Source of the DNA: Nocardia harenae NBRC 108248
Lineage (GTDB): Bacteria > Actinomycetota > Actinomycetes > Mycobacteriales > Mycobacteriaceae
Length of the DNA: 64,000 nt
Direction of reading: 5' to 3'
Assembly (NCBI RefSeq): GCF_001612885.1
Contig: NZ_BDBH01000004.1
Coordinates: 186,001 to 250,000 of the forward strand
Shown piece by piece: positions 49,374 through 63,859 of the stretch (its first letter is position 1; each line of letters begins with the position of its first letter). A program made the position numbers and the translations under genes. The notes below the pieces were generated by a model that did no database searches, had not been told where the DNA came from, and saw only the letters and a list, made by a program, of their open reading frames with translations.

Positions 49374-49481
49374 CGCACCGCCGGTGCGGGTCGCATCATC
49401 TCGGATACCGAGCTGCCGAGACCTTCGGGTCTCGGTAGTCTCCGGCCGGGTCGCAAACATGTACACATTGCGCTATGCGCA
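49374..49481. ncRNA. Structured intergenic region, candidate small RNA
   Basis: Three stem-loops occur within 108 bases: CGCACC/GGTGCG with a 3-base loop (49374-49388); CCGAGACC/GGTCTCGG closed by a TTCG tetraloop (49416-49435), extendable to 11 pairs; and TGCGC/GCGCA with a TAT loop (49469-49481). No protein frame with coding character covers them. The UUCG-capped stem is symmetrical, so either strand could be transcribed. A terminator is possible but no U-tract follows. Confidence 0.35.
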
Positions 49482-49866
49482 TCAAATGATCAGTCCAACT
49501 CGACGGGGTGGGAGAATAGCAGCAGGGACGGCGGGTGACGGTATGCGACGGAGTTGTGACCTGCGCCGACCCCGGCGGGCGTCCGGAGCGGGCGCTGCTC
49601 GCGGGTGGCGGGCTGCCACCCGGCGAACTGCCGGGAGGCGCGCGCGACCTGCGCTTTCCCGCGCCGCGGATCTCGATCCGGTCTCGGCTGCCCCGGCCGG
49701 GCGACGGTCCGGTAACAGCTTGGCGGCGTAGTGATTTCGATCGGCACCACCCGATGCCCCACACCGCTCCCGTATTGCCGCCTTGCACCGCGCGGCCTAC
49801 GGTCGAACCCCACCACGTTCGTGATCACGGCGGAGCCCGCCGGATCGGGGTCCCCTGGAGTGCGCG
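49482..49866. other. Gene-poor stretch before the response regulator
   Basis: A plus-strand frame from GTG 49535 reads VTVCDGVVTCADPGGRPERA and has moderate coding character to about 49730. It then loses it and has no natural end before the receiver gene. I see no family and no ribosome site of quality. The final 60 bases lead into the response regulator. Confidence 0.25.
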
Positions 49867-50391
49867 ATGGGTCAGAAACCTAGGCCGACGACGGCGCCGC
49901 CGGGGCGGGCGCGCCCGGTGTGCCTGCGCGACTACTGGGCCAGCCCGGCGCGGGTGCTGCTGGTCGAGGACGACCCGGCCACCGCGGAGATGATCGCCAT
50001 CGTGCTCGCCGGCCAGAGCCTGGTCGTCGACCACCTCGCGGCGGGCGGGGAGGCGGCCGAGTACGCGCGGCGGCACCGGCCGGGGCTCGTCCTGCTCGAT
50101 CTCATGCTCACCGATCTGCACGGAGTCGCGGTCTGCCGGGCGCTGCGCGCGGTCTGCGCGGCGCCGATCGTGATCGTCTCCGCCACCCGCGAGGAGGGGG
50201 TGATCGCCGCGGCCATGGCGGCGGGCGCGCACGGCTACCTGCCCAAGCCGTTCGCCGTGCACGACCTGCTCGCGCACGTCGACACCCACCTGTCGCCCAC
50301 CTCCGCGCCCCTCCCGATCACCCTGCCCGGGCCGCGATCGGCGTCTCCGCTGGCAGGTGCGGCGACGGGCGCGCACCGCACGGTTCGCTGA
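49867..50391 (+). CDS. Stand-alone receiver-domain response regulator
   Basis: The 174-residue protein is a CheY-like receiver: VLLVEDDPATAEMIAIVLAG (acid pair DD near 36), LVLLDLMLTDLHGVAVC (phosphoacceptor Asp near 78), IVIVSATREEGV (Ser at the Thr position), and YLPKPFAVHDLLAHV (conserved Lys-Pro). After it comes a Pro/Ala-rich tail with no DNA-binding domain. The ATG has GGAG seven bases upstream. No kinase is adjacent. The soluble hybrid kinase at 59654 could be a partner, which is speculative. Confidence 0.88.
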   Translation: MGQKPRPTTAPPGRARPVCLRDYWASPARVLLVEDDPATAEMIAIVLAGQSLVVDHLAAGGEAAEYARRHRPGLVLLDLMLTDLHGVAVCRALRAVCAAPIVIVSATREEGVIAAAMAAGAHGYLPKPFAVHDLLAHVDTHLSPTSAPLPITLPGPRSASPLAGAATGAHRTVR

Positions 50392-50465
50392 ACCGAAAGC
50401 TCCTCGCGGACAGGGGGATTGTCTTACGCTGTACGGGCTGGGGGACGGACCGACCCGGGAGAACG

Positions 50466-50807
50466 ATGGCGAGCCTCGAACAGCGCTATACCGATCTCGT
50501 CGAGGCCATCGAGGAGATCGCCACGGTGCCCGATCCGAGCAGGCTGGCGGAGCTGCGCGAGCAGCACGCCGAGCTCGACGCCCGGTGCAGACGCAGCACC
50601 CTCGACGCACACGAGCGGCACCGCCTCCGACGGGCCAGCCTGGAGGCGGACCGGCTGCTCACCGAGGCGGAGGCGCGGGCGCGCACCGCCGCCGGTGCCG
50701 CGCCGTCGAGCTATCCGGTCTCGGCAGGCGGCGGGCTCAGCGCGGACACCATCACCCACCTGCGGGCGGCGCTGGATCGCTACCACGATCGGAGCCGATT
50801 CCACTAG
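50466..50807 (+). CDS. Small coiled-coil protein of unknown function
   Basis: The 113-residue protein is mostly helical and highly charged: LEQRYTDLVEAIEEIATVPD, LREQHAELDARCRRSTLDAH and RLRRASLEADRLLTEAEARA suggest a coiled-coil with one Cys. The C-terminal part (SADTITHLRAALDRYHDRSR) is another helix. ATG 50466 follows GGGAGAACG. It lies 74 bp behind the receiver gene in the same direction and may be co-transcribed. No family recognised. Confidence 0.7.
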   Translation: MASLEQRYTDLVEAIEEIATVPDPSRLAELREQHAELDARCRRSTLDAHERHRLRRASLEADRLLTEAEARARTAAGAAPSSYPVSAGGGLSADTITHLRAALDRYHDRSRFH

Positions 50808-50909
50808 CACTCCGTGCGCTCCAGCAGCAGGGCGCGCCCGGCGGTAGTGCCGGGCAGGTCGGCGACGTCCCTCGGGGCCGGGGCCGCGGCTCGAGCACGC
50901 CGCCCGCGG

Positions 50910-51512
50910 TCAGAGCGCGCGCACGCGGGCGCAGACCGCGCGGTAGATGGCGGCGAGCCCGGCGCCCGCGTCCGCCTCGACCCACTCCTCGAAGGCGAGA
51001 TGCAGGGCGATCTGCGCCACCTGCAGGATCAGCCGGAGCCGGGCGCGGTCCGCGGGTGCGCAGCGGCCGTCGAGCAGCGCCAGCGAGCGCCGGGTGCTGC
51101 CCGCGTGGGCGGCGACCGCGGCCCGGCTGAGCGCGGCGTCGGTGGCGACCAGGGTCTGGATCCGGCGGGCGGTCTCGGCGACCTCGCCCTGCTCGTCGGC
51201 GCCGATGCTCGCGATCACCGGGGTGAAGGCGGCCTCCACGTCGGCCAGGGTGAGCGTGGCCGGGTCGGCGTCGGCCAGGCAGCGGTCGAGCGCGGTGTCG
51301 AAGCCGAACATGTCGAAGAGGACGCACTCCTCCTTGGTGGCGAAGTGGCGGAAGAAGGTGCGCTGGGAGATGCCCGCGGCGGCCGCGATCTCGTCGACGG
51401 TGGTGCGCTCGGCGCCCTGGCGCTCGAACAGCGTGAGCGCGGCGGCGCGGATCTCGGTGCGGGTCGCGTTCCGCCTGCGCGCGCGCAGATCGGGCGCGGC
51501 CTGAGAATTCAC
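50910..51512 (-). CDS. TetR-family transcriptional regulator
   Basis: The 200-residue protein has the helix-turn-helix IRAAALTLFERQGAERTTVD, EIAAAAGISQRTFFRHFATK, EECVLFD. The GTG at 51512 is chosen because the sequence before it contains the divergent promoter region and a palindrome; an ATG at about 51548 would overlap that operator. It is divergent from the MFS gene and most likely represses it. Confidence 0.88.
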   Translation of the reverse strand: MNSQAAPDLRARRRNATRTEIRAAALTLFERQGAERTTVDEIAAAAGISQRTFFRHFATKEECVLFDMFGFDTALDRCLADADPATLTLADVEAAFTPVIASIGADEQGEVAETARRIQTLVATDAALSRAAVAAHAGSTRRSLALLDGRCAPADRARLRLILQVAQIALHLAFEEWVEADAGAGLAAIYRAVCARVRAL

Positions 51513-51538
51513 CGGGTCAGGATACGCACCGGCGTGCG

Positions 51539-51563
51539 ATGTCAACATGGCAGTCACTGACAT
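51539..51563. promoter_or_regulatory. Inverted repeat between TetR and MFS genes (operator)
   Basis: ATGTCA (51539-51544) and TGACAT (51558-51563) flank 13 bp. The site is centrally placed in the divergent region, 49-73 bp before the MFS start. Its AT-rich arms and position fit the operator of the adjacent TetR. Confidence 0.5.
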
Positions 51564-51612
51564 TATTGGATAGTCTGCCCCGGTACCGCTACTGCGAGGA
51601 TCGGATGAGCAC

Positions 51613-53067
51613 GTGACAGAGACCGAGGTGGCGGCCGACGGCACCACCGGCGCGGCCGGGCGGCAGCCGGGCACGATCCTGCTGATCGGGCTGCTGCTGA
51701 TCGCGGCCTTCGTGGTGATCCTCAACGAGACAATTCTGTCAGTCGCGCTGCCGACGCTGATGGTCGACCTGGGCATCACCGCGGCCACCGCGCAGTGGCT
51801 GACCAGCGGATTCCTGCTCACCATGGCGATCGTCATCCCGACCACCGGGTTCGTGCTGCAGCGCTTCTCGCTGCGCGCGATCTATATCGCCGCCATGGCG
51901 CTGTTCACCGCGGGCACGCTGATCGCCGCGCTGGCGCCGGGGTTCGAGGTGCTGGTGGTGGCGCGCGTCGTGCAGGCGGTGGGCACCGCGCTGATGATCC
52001 CGCTGCTCATGACGACGATTCTGAACGTGGTGCCCGCGGAGTCGCGCGGCCGGACCATGGGGCTGGTGTCGATCGTGATCTCGGTGGCGCCCGCCGTCGG
52101 CCCCACCGTCTCCGGGCTGATCCTGCAGTCGCTGAGCTGGCGCGCCATGTTCTGGATCGTGCTGCCGATCGCGGTCGCGGTGCTGATCCTCGGCGGGATC
52201 TTCGTGCGCAACGTGACCGAGCCGCGCCCGGCCCACCTGGACGTCGTCTCGGTGCCGCTGGCGGCGCTCGGCTTCGGCGGGCTGGTGTACGGGCTGAGCA
52301 GTATCGGCGAATCGGCCTCCGGGCACGCGCCGGTGCCGCCGTGGGTCTCGCTCACCGTCGGCGCGGTGGCGCTGGCGCTCTTCGTGGTGCGGCAGCTCGA
52401 ACTGGTGGACCGCGGGCGGGCGCTGCTCGACCTGCGCACCTTCGCGGTCGGGCCGTTCCGGCTGGCGGTGGCGCTGATGGGCAGCCTCATGCTCACCCTG
52501 TTCGGCGCGCTCATCGTGCTCCCCATCTACCTGCAGAACGTGCTCGGCAAGGATGTGCTCACCACCGGGCTGGTGCTGCTGCCCGGCGGGCTGGTCATGG
52601 GGCTGCTCGCGCCCTTCGTCGGCGCGCTCTTCGACCGCTGGGGCGCGCGGCCGCTGGTGCTGCCCGGCACCATCGCGCTGAGCGCCGGGGTCTGGGTGCT
52701 GGCGACGCTCGACGAGCACTCCTCGATCGCGCTGGTGATCACCGCCCACGTCATCGTCAGCGCCGGGATCAGCTGCGGGCTCACGCCGCTCATGACCTCC
52801 GCGCTCGGCGCCCTGCCGCCGGAGCTGTACTCGCACGGCAGCGCCACCGTGAGCACGGTGCAGCAGGTGGCGGGGGCGGCGGGGACCGCGCTGTTCATCA
52901 CCCTGATGACGCGCGGAACCGAATCGGCGCTGCGCGCCGGGACCGAGGCGGTGGCGGCCACCGCCGACGGGGTGCACACGGCGTTCCTGGCGGCGGGGGT
53001 GCTGTCGCTGGTGCTGGTGGTCGCGGCGGCCATGGTGCGGTCGCCGAAGCAGGTGGTGGCGAGGTAG
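51613..53067 (+). CDS. MFS drug:H+ antiporter (DHA2, 14 TM)
   Basis: The 484-residue protein has 14 hydrophobic segments and DHA2 motifs: ILNETILSVALPTLMVDLGI, ATAQWLTSGFLLTMAIVIPT, RVVQAVGTALMIPLLMTTIL, APAVGPTVSGLILQSLSWRA. It exports lipophilic compounds against the proton gradient. The GTG at 51613 has GGAT upstream, in a weak ribosome site. It is divergent from its probable TetR repressor. Confidence 0.92.
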   Translation: MTETEVAADGTTGAAGRQPGTILLIGLLLIAAFVVILNETILSVALPTLMVDLGITAATAQWLTSGFLLTMAIVIPTTGFVLQRFSLRAIYIAAMALFTAGTLIAALAPGFEVLVVARVVQAVGTALMIPLLMTTILNVVPAESRGRTMGLVSIVISVAPAVGPTVSGLILQSLSWRAMFWIVLPIAVAVLILGGIFVRNVTEPRPAHLDVVSVPLAALGFGGLVYGLSSIGESASGHAPVPPWVSLTVGAVALALFVVRQLELVDRGRALLDLRTFAVGPFRLAVALMGSLMLTLFGALIVLPIYLQNVLGKDVLTTGLVLLPGGLVMGLLAPFVGALFDRWGARPLVLPGTIALSAGVWVLATLDEHSSIALVITAHVIVSAGISCGLTPLMTSALGALPPELYSHGSATVSTVQQVAGAAGTALFITLMTRGTESALRAGTEAVAATADGVHTAFLAAGVLSLVLVVAAAMVRSPKQVVAR

Positions 53068-53088
53068 TACGCGCGCCGCGCAGCTGTC

Positions 53089-54019
<931 letters not shown>

Positions 54020-54021
54020 CC

Positions 54022-54225
54022 GTAACCCCGACGCTGGTCCTCTTCGGCGCCGAGACGGTGGTCAACGACGCCGAGGCGGCGGCCGCGCGCGCCCGCGCGC
54101 ACATCCCGGTGGTGGAGACCCGGCTCTACCCCGGCATCGGCCACGACCTGCTGTGGGCGAACCCGGACGAGGTGATCCCGCACCTGCTCGGCTTCGCCGG
54201 CAGGCACGAAGCGGCCAGGGCCTGA
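54022..54225 (+). pseudogene. 3' remnant of an alpha/beta hydrolase gene
   Basis: Just behind the SDR stop an open frame without start codon reads TPTLVLFGAETVVNDAEAAA, then HIPVVETRLYPGIGHDLLWA and ends at TGA 54225. This is the C-terminal end of an alpha/beta hydrolase, with the acid-bearing strand and the catalytic His (GIGHD). The N-terminal 200 or so residues are missing. It is a deletion relic, presumably of a gene that once accompanied the SDR. Confidence 0.65.
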
Positions 54226-54428
54226 CCGGTCGAGCGCGCCGGGCCGGCGACGGTGCTCGGCGGGTGTGCCGTCGCCGCCGCGCCGTGAGCCCCCGGAACA
54301 GGACGGAACGCGGCGCTCGCCGAACCGGTGATTCGGTATCCCGCCGACTCCTCGATACGGTGGAATCAGGCAACAGCGGGCGTCGGACTATCCGGGGGCG
54401 ATGGCAGGTGAGCAGAGGCGAGGACACG

Positions 54429-54812
54429 ATGGATTTCGTGGTGTGGAAGGTCGCCGACGCGCCGCCGCTGCCCGCCCGGGTCGCCGCGGACAATATCGCC
54501 CGCCGCGGCGGCGCCGCCGTCGACTGGCGGGTGGTGGCCGAGGCCAGCGCGGAGGCGGTGAGCGCCCGGCCCAAGGGGTGGACGCATCGGGAGTGGCGCG
54601 AGCACGGGCGGCAGCTCGGGCTGCGCGGCTACGAATTGTTCGCCTGGAGTGAGCTGTTCGCCCGCCCCATCGAGATCGCCGCGAACGGCGCGCAGTGGGT
54701 CGACGGCATGCACCGGGCGGCGCTCATGGCCGAGGCGGGCGCCGAGCGGATGGCGGTGCTCGACCCGGACTGGATGCCGGACTGGGAGCCGGACGGCTCC
54801 GACCGGGTCTGA
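54429..54812 (+). CDS. Hypothetical protein of unknown function
   Basis: The 127-residue protein contains two recognisable stretches: PKGWTHREWREHGRQLGLRG and QWVDGMHRAALMAEAGAERM, followed by an acidic Trp-rich end (AVLDPDWMPDWEPD). The DGMHRA pattern is faintly like ParB-type nuclease cores but too short to call. ATG 54429 follows GAGGACACG. The 200 bp before it show no gene. Nothing in the neighbourhood fixes a role. Confidence 0.6.
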   Translation: MDFVVWKVADAPPLPARVAADNIARRGGAAVDWRVVAEASAEAVSARPKGWTHREWREHGRQLGLRGYELFAWSELFARPIEIAANGAQWVDGMHRAALMAEAGAERMAVLDPDWMPDWEPDGSDRV

Positions 54813-55000
54813 CCGGCACCGGGCGCGGCGCCGCCGCGCGTGCGGATGCGAGACCGGGTGCCTGGTTGTAGCGTTCTTGCTGGTGGGGCTGCGCATCGCG
54901 GCGAAAGCCGCCGGGCGGGAGCGCAGTTGACCACCGCAGGCCGCCCGGCGCCGTGCGGCCCCCGGCCGAGGGCCGTCGGTGATCGTCGGGAGGAGACCGC

Positions 55001-55903
55001 ATGCGCAGCGAAGCCGAGTTCGCCGTCTACACGGCGTTGCCGGTCGAGTACCGCCAGCTCGTGGATGTGGTCGACCGCTTCCCGCACGGCGTGCAGGCCC
55101 GGCGGATCGCCCGGATGACCTACCCGGGCATGTGGGACATCGACGAGGCCGATATCGATACCCGCGTGGTCGGCACGCTGCGCGACAAGCTCTCCCAGCT
55201 GGCCTCGGCCGGTTTCGTCGCCATCGAGCGCAGCAGCGAGTACGGCGATATCTACCGGCCGGTGAACAGCCCCCTGGATATGGCGACCTGGACCCTCGAG
55301 CAGGGCCGCGAGTACTACGCGACCAGGCACGCCGAGCGCTTCGGCGCCGACCAGCTGCCCGCCGCCGCCTACTCCATGGTGCTCGGCGCCTGGCGCACCA
55401 CCCTGGTCGAGGACGCGCACGCGGGCGACGGGCTGAACCGGATCAGCGACGGCGAGATGTTCGCCGCCAATGTGGGGGCCTTCCGCATCATGCGCGCCTT
55501 CCTCACCGCCGCGGACCGCAGCCCCGAAGCGTGGCAGCGGCTTTCGCACACCCTCGTGGACCCGGAGCGCGTCGCGGCCGGCCGCCGGACCGTCGCCGAC
55601 CTGCTCGGCGAGCACTACCGGGAGTGGGCCGCCGACTGCGCCGAGGCGGTCCGCTATTACGCCAGGCTCACCGGCCCGGACGACCACGACATGGCCTGGT
55701 TCATCGCGGTGAAATCGTGTTTCGGTGCGGTGAGCGGGAATTGGTTCGGGATGCCCGGCTGGGCGCGGGTGGTCGAGGCGTTCGCCGCGCGCGCCGAGCC
55801 CGCCCTCCCGGAGACCGTCCGCAGCACGCTGCTCACCGCGCCGGACCGGCTCGATCCGGTGCAGCTGGAGCGGTACGTCCGGGCCGGTATCGGCACGCTC
55901 TGA
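55001..55903 (+). CDS. Hypothetical protein, winged-helix-like N terminus
   Basis: The 300-residue protein starts AVYTALPVEYRQLVDVVDRF, with PHGVQARRIARM and a VGTLRDKLSQLASAGFVAIE region that resembles a winged helix. The rest is helical (AAYSMVLGAWRTTLVEDAHA, AFRIMRAFLTAADRSPEAWQ). No catalytic motif is visible. ATG 55001 has GGGAGGAG upstream. It stands alone; downstream is the truncated regulator end. Confidence 0.6.
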   Translation: MRSEAEFAVYTALPVEYRQLVDVVDRFPHGVQARRIARMTYPGMWDIDEADIDTRVVGTLRDKLSQLASAGFVAIERSSEYGDIYRPVNSPLDMATWTLEQGREYYATRHAERFGADQLPAAAYSMVLGAWRTTLVEDAHAGDGLNRISDGEMFAANVGAFRIMRAFLTAADRSPEAWQRLSHTLVDPERVAAGRRTVADLLGEHYREWAADCAEAVRYYARLTGPDDHDMAWFIAVKSCFGAVSGNWFGMPGWARVVEAFAARAEPALPETVRSTLLTAPDRLDPVQLERYVRAGIGTL

Positions 55904-55989
55904 GCGGTGCTCGGCGCACCCGGACGGCACGCTCGAGCTGAGCACCGGCGAGCCGAGCACGCCACCGCGCTGATCCTGTCAGCCCCGAG

Positions 55990-56235
55990 GTGCTGCGCCG
56001 GCTCGTCGGCCGGGCGGTCGCCACCGTGCCGCCGCCTGCGCCCGTACCGCTCCCCCCGCGCGAACGGGAACTCGTCGCGCTCGTCGGCTCCGGGCTCAGC
56101 AACGAGCAGATCGCGCGGGCCATGCACGTCGGGGTCACCACGGTGAAGTCCTACCTCACCGCCGCCATGGCGCGGACCGGGGCGCGCAACCGGGTCCAGC
56201 TGGCGGTGTACGCGGTGCGGCACGGGCTGGTGTGA
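55990..56235 (+). pseudogene. C-terminal fragment of a NarL/FixJ-type response regulator
   Basis: From GTG 55990 an 81-residue frame holds a complete LuxR helix-turn-helix: PPRERELVALVGSGLSNEQI, ARAMHVGVTTVKSYLTAAMA, RTGARNRVQLAVYAVRHGLV. The residues just before (SPEVLRRLVGR) are the usual linker of two-domain NarL regulators, but no receiver domain precedes them. The upstream 70 bases resemble linker sequence in shifted frames. It is most likely a truncated gene; a functional HTH-only protein is possible. Confidence 0.6.
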
Positions 56236-56244
56236 GCCCGCGGC

Positions 56245-57132
56245 TCAGCCCGCCGTGAGGTGCTCGATGATCAGCCGGTTGACCAGGGCGGGCTGCTCCA
56301 GGTGCAGGAAGTGCCCCGCCCCCTCGACCGTCACGACCCGGCTCCCGGCCGGGAGCCGGCGCTCCAGGCCGCGGAACAGCCCCGGCCGCAGGCAGCCGTC
56401 GGTGCCGCCGTGCAGCACGAGGAGCGGGTGCCGCGGCTCGGCGAGCAGCAGCCGGTCCAGCTCGCGGTTGCGGGGGCTGCGGGCGCGCCGGCGCAGCAGG
56501 AAGCGGTAGTAGTCGGTGGCGGCGGCGCGGTGCGCGCGGGTCGGGGTGGCGGCGGCGAGGTGCGCCAGGTCCTCGGTGGCGTCGTACCCGGGCGACCAGG
56601 TGCGCCAGAGGAACGCGGTGAGCCGGACGAAGGCGCGCTCCGGCAGCGCCGGGAGCTGATTGGCCAGGACGTACCAGCTGTTCCGCGACTGCGCGAGGGT
56701 CTGGGCCAGGTGCGGAACCAGGTTGTCCCGGGCCGGGGTGATGCTCGCGAAGGGCGGCACCGCCAGGCTCACCACCGCGCGGAACGGGGTGCCGTCCAGC
56801 GCCGCCAGCGCGGTCGCGGTGCAGCCGCCCCAGTCGTGGCCGATCAGCACCGCCTCCGGCGCGCCGATCCGCGCGGCGATGGCGAGCGCGTCGGCCACCC
56901 TGGCCCCGGTGGAGAGGTCGCCGTCGGCGGGCATCTCGGAGGGGGCGTAGCCGCGGCTGAACGGCGCCACCACGTGGAAGCCGCGCGCGGCCAGCTCGGG
57001 GCCGAGGTGGCGCCAGGTCCAGGCGGTGTCGGGGTAGCCGTGCAGGCACAGTGCCAGCGGGGCGCCGGGCGCACCCCAGGTCAGGGCGTGCAGCGTGACG
57101 TCGCCGAGGTCGAAGGTGTCGCGGTTCACCAC
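56245..57132 (-). CDS. Alpha/beta hydrolase, epoxide-hydrolase/haloalkane-dehalogenase-like
   Basis: The 295-residue protein has HGYPDTAWTWRHLGPELAAR, the nucleophile elbow IGHDWGGCTATAL (Asp nucleophile as in epoxide hydrolases), LVLHGGTDGCLRP with the acid, and GAGHFLHLEQP with the catalytic His. It hydrolyses epoxides, esters or C-halogen bonds in the cytoplasm; the choice is not fixed. GTG 57132 or GTG 57129. It is 140 bp behind the signalling pair, in the same direction, separated by a palindrome. Confidence 0.88.
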   Translation of the reverse strand: MVNRDTFDLGDVTLHALTWGAPGAPLALCLHGYPDTAWTWRHLGPELAARGFHVVAPFSRGYAPSEMPADGDLSTGARVADALAIAARIGAPEAVLIGHDWGGCTATALAALDGTPFRAVVSLAVPPFASITPARDNLVPHLAQTLAQSRNSWYVLANQLPALPERAFVRLTAFLWRTWSPGYDATEDLAHLAAATPTRAHRAAATDYYRFLLRRRARSPRNRELDRLLLAEPRHPLLVLHGGTDGCLRPGLFRGLERRLPAGSRVVTVEGAGHFLHLEQPALVNRLIIEHLTAG

Positions 57133-57221
57133 GGGTTCAGGGTACGAGGCGGGGAGTGGCCGCGCGGCGGTGTAGGCGCGGGCAGCCGCCGACACTGCCG
57201 AGCCGGCCGTGATTCTCGACG

Positions 57222-57237
57222 GTGCAGGAGCCTGCAC
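57222..57237. repeat. 16-bp palindrome between phosphatase and hydrolase genes
   Basis: GTGCAGG-AG-CCTGCAC is a perfect inverted repeat 35 bp after the phosphatase stop and 90 bp before the hydrolase start. It could be a terminator stem for the signalling operon (no U-run) or an operator of the hydrolase gene. Confidence 0.4.
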
Positions 57238-57272
57238 GAGGCGGCCGTTCCCTCCGGCCGAGCGCAAGACCG

Positions 57273-59653
57273 CTACGCACTCGGTGCCGGGAGACTTCCC
57301 ACGGCACCGTCGCCGCGCCCGACCTGGATCCCGACCACGCAGGTGTCGTCGTCGCTGTTGGCGTCGCTGTGGTCGAGCAGGTGGTCGAGCCGCTCGTCCA
57401 GGGTGCCGGTGAATCCGGCGTTCATGTCGAGCAGCCGCTGCACGCACTCGTCGAGGTAGCGGTCGCGGCGCTCGATCAGGCCGTCGGTGTAGAGCAGCAG
57501 GATGTCGTCGGGCGCCAGTTGCTCGGCGCCCTCCTCGTAGACCGACTCGGCGACCGCGCCGAGCAGCATGCCGGAGAGCTCCGGCAGGTTCACCGCGGTG
57601 CCGTCGCGGATGAGCATCGGGGGCAGGTGCCCGGCGCGGGCCCAGCGCAGCACCCTGGTCTCCGGGTCGTAGAGCCCGCAGACGGCGGTGGCGAAGATGT
57701 CGTCGGTGAGGTGGTGGGTGACCAGGTTGAGCCAGGTGAGCATCTGGCCCGGCCCGGCGCCGGTGGCGGCCAGGCCACGTAACGCGTTGCGCAGCACCAC
57801 CATTCCGGTGGCGGCCCGGATGCCGTGACCGGTGATGTCGCCGACCGAGACCATGATCTGCTTGCTCGGCAGCACGATGGCGTCGTACCAGTCGCCGCCG
57901 ACCAGGTGGTCCTGCTCGGTGGGGCGGTAGCGCACCGCGATCTGCAGCCCGAACGCCTCGATGGCGGGCTGCGCGGCGGGCATGATGGCCTGTTGCAGTT
58001 GCCGGGCGAGCCTGCTCTGCTCGGCGGCGTGCTGCTCGGTGTGCGCGAGCCGATCCTGGGTGGCCGAGAGCGCGACCTCGGTCCAGTGCTGGGCGGAGAT
58101 GTCCTGGTAGGCGCCGCGCACCGCGAGCAGGTGGCCGGCGCTGTCGACCACCGGCTCGGCGATGATCCGGATGTGCCTGGTGTCGCCGTTGGGGCGGATG
58201 AGCCGGAATGCCGTCGAGCCGGGGCGGCGGTAGCGCAGCAGCGCGCGCAGCAGCCGCCGCACCGCCTCGGTGTCGTCGGCGTGCACGTGCTCGGGGAGCC
58301 GTGCCAGCGGGATCGGGTCGGCGCCGGGTGCGAGGCCGTGCAGTGCGAAGAGATCGCTGCTCCAGGTGATGTCGCCGCTGGCGGCGTTCTCCTCGAAGCC
58401 GCCGACCCGGCCGAGCCGCTGGGCGTGCTGCAGCAGCGCGGCCAGCCGGGCGGTCTCGTCCTCCACCCGCCACACCACGAGCACCGCGACGCCGTGCCTG
58501 CTGATGCCGAGCGCCGCGGAGACGGTGAGCGGCACCTGGTCCACCAGCTCGGTGAGCTGCACCCGGTCGGCGCGGTAGGTCTCGCCGGTGGCGAAGACGT
58601 GCTCGATGTGCTCGAAGAGCCTGCCCTCGCTGGCCGCCATCGGGTACGCCTCGAAGAGCAGCGCGCCGTCGACCAGCCCGCGCGGGCGGCCCGCCGGGTC
58701 CACGAAGGAGGCATTGAGGTGGTGGATGCGGAAATCGGTGAGGGTGCCGTCCGGGCCGAGGTGGGGGAGCAGCACGAGTGCCGGGTCGAACAGGCTGTCG
58801 GCCAGCCGCACCAGGTCGGCCACGCCGGGCCTGGCCGGGGCGCCGACCGCCACCGGGTCCGACTCCAGGGTGTGCGCGCACAGCTCGGCCAGCGCCTCCA
58901 GCTGGCGCCGCACCTGCGGCGGCTGCGGCGCCAGCGGGGTCGGCCAGCACACCTCGAGCACGCCGATCAACCGGCCGCCGAGCGCCGCCGGAATGGCGGC
59001 GCGCCCGCCCGCCCGCACCCCGATGGAGGGCAGCCCGGAGCCGGCGATGTCGGCGATCCACTGCGGTGCGCGCAGCGCCAGCGCCTGGCGGGCCGGGGTC
59101 ACCACGCCGGGCGGCAGGTAGCGCCAGCGCTCGGCCTCGGCGCGGTCGATACCGGCGAAACCGGCGAGCGTGAGCGAGGAGTCGGCGCCGACCGCCCAGA
59201 TCGCCACGGCGGTGGCGCCGAGCGGCGCCGCCGCGTGTTCCAGCAGCGACTGCGCGACCCGCTGCGGGTCGCCCGCGGCCAGCAGCCCGCTCTCCGCCGT
59301 GCGCAGCCGGACCGCCTCGGCCGGTTGCCGCGACACCGGGAGCGCGCTGCCCTCCGCAGGCGCGGCCCGGTCGACCAGCTCGGCCGCGAGCTCCAGCGGG
59401 CTCACGCCCGAGCGCTTGGCCAGCGCGTCCAGTTGTCGCGCCGCCTGCGCCGGGCCGCAGTGCAGCCGCTCGATGAGCACGCCCTTGGCCATCTCGACCA
59501 GCGCCCGCCCATCCGCGCCCGCCTGCGCCAGCTGCACCTCCGCCCGCAACCGTTCGACGGTCGCCGCGAGCCTGGTCACCACCGGTTCCGCCGCATCGGA
59601 TGCGCCCCCCGCCGTGCCGGGAACGCCACCCCCCGGCTCGATCCGAGCCCCGC

Positions 59654-59657
<4 letters not shown>
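57273..59657 (-). CDS. ANTAR-GAF-PAS-PP2C (SpoIIE/RsbU-like) phosphatase
   Basis: The 794-residue protein starts with an ANTAR RNA-binding domain (about 28-100: ALVEMAKGVLIERLHCGPAQ). A GAF domain follows (about 110-265), then two PAS-like parts (about 285-525; FRLIRPNGDTRHIRIIAEPV is the PAC end). The PP2C/SpoIIE phosphatase is at about 550-785, with metal residues in GGDWYD, VGDITGHG and DDILLLYTDGLIERRD, DDTCVV. Such proteins dephosphorylate anti-anti-sigma factors in partner-switching stress pathways. GTG 59657 overlaps the kinase stop, so the two are coupled. An ANTAR domain at the N terminus of a phosphatase is uncommon. Confidence 0.9.

Positions 59658-63859
<4,202 letters not shown>

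Noticed and set aside
49535..49993. Possible gene starting at GTG 49535
   Set aside because: Coding character fades after about 49730, no ribosome site of quality, and it overlaps the receiver gene in another frame.
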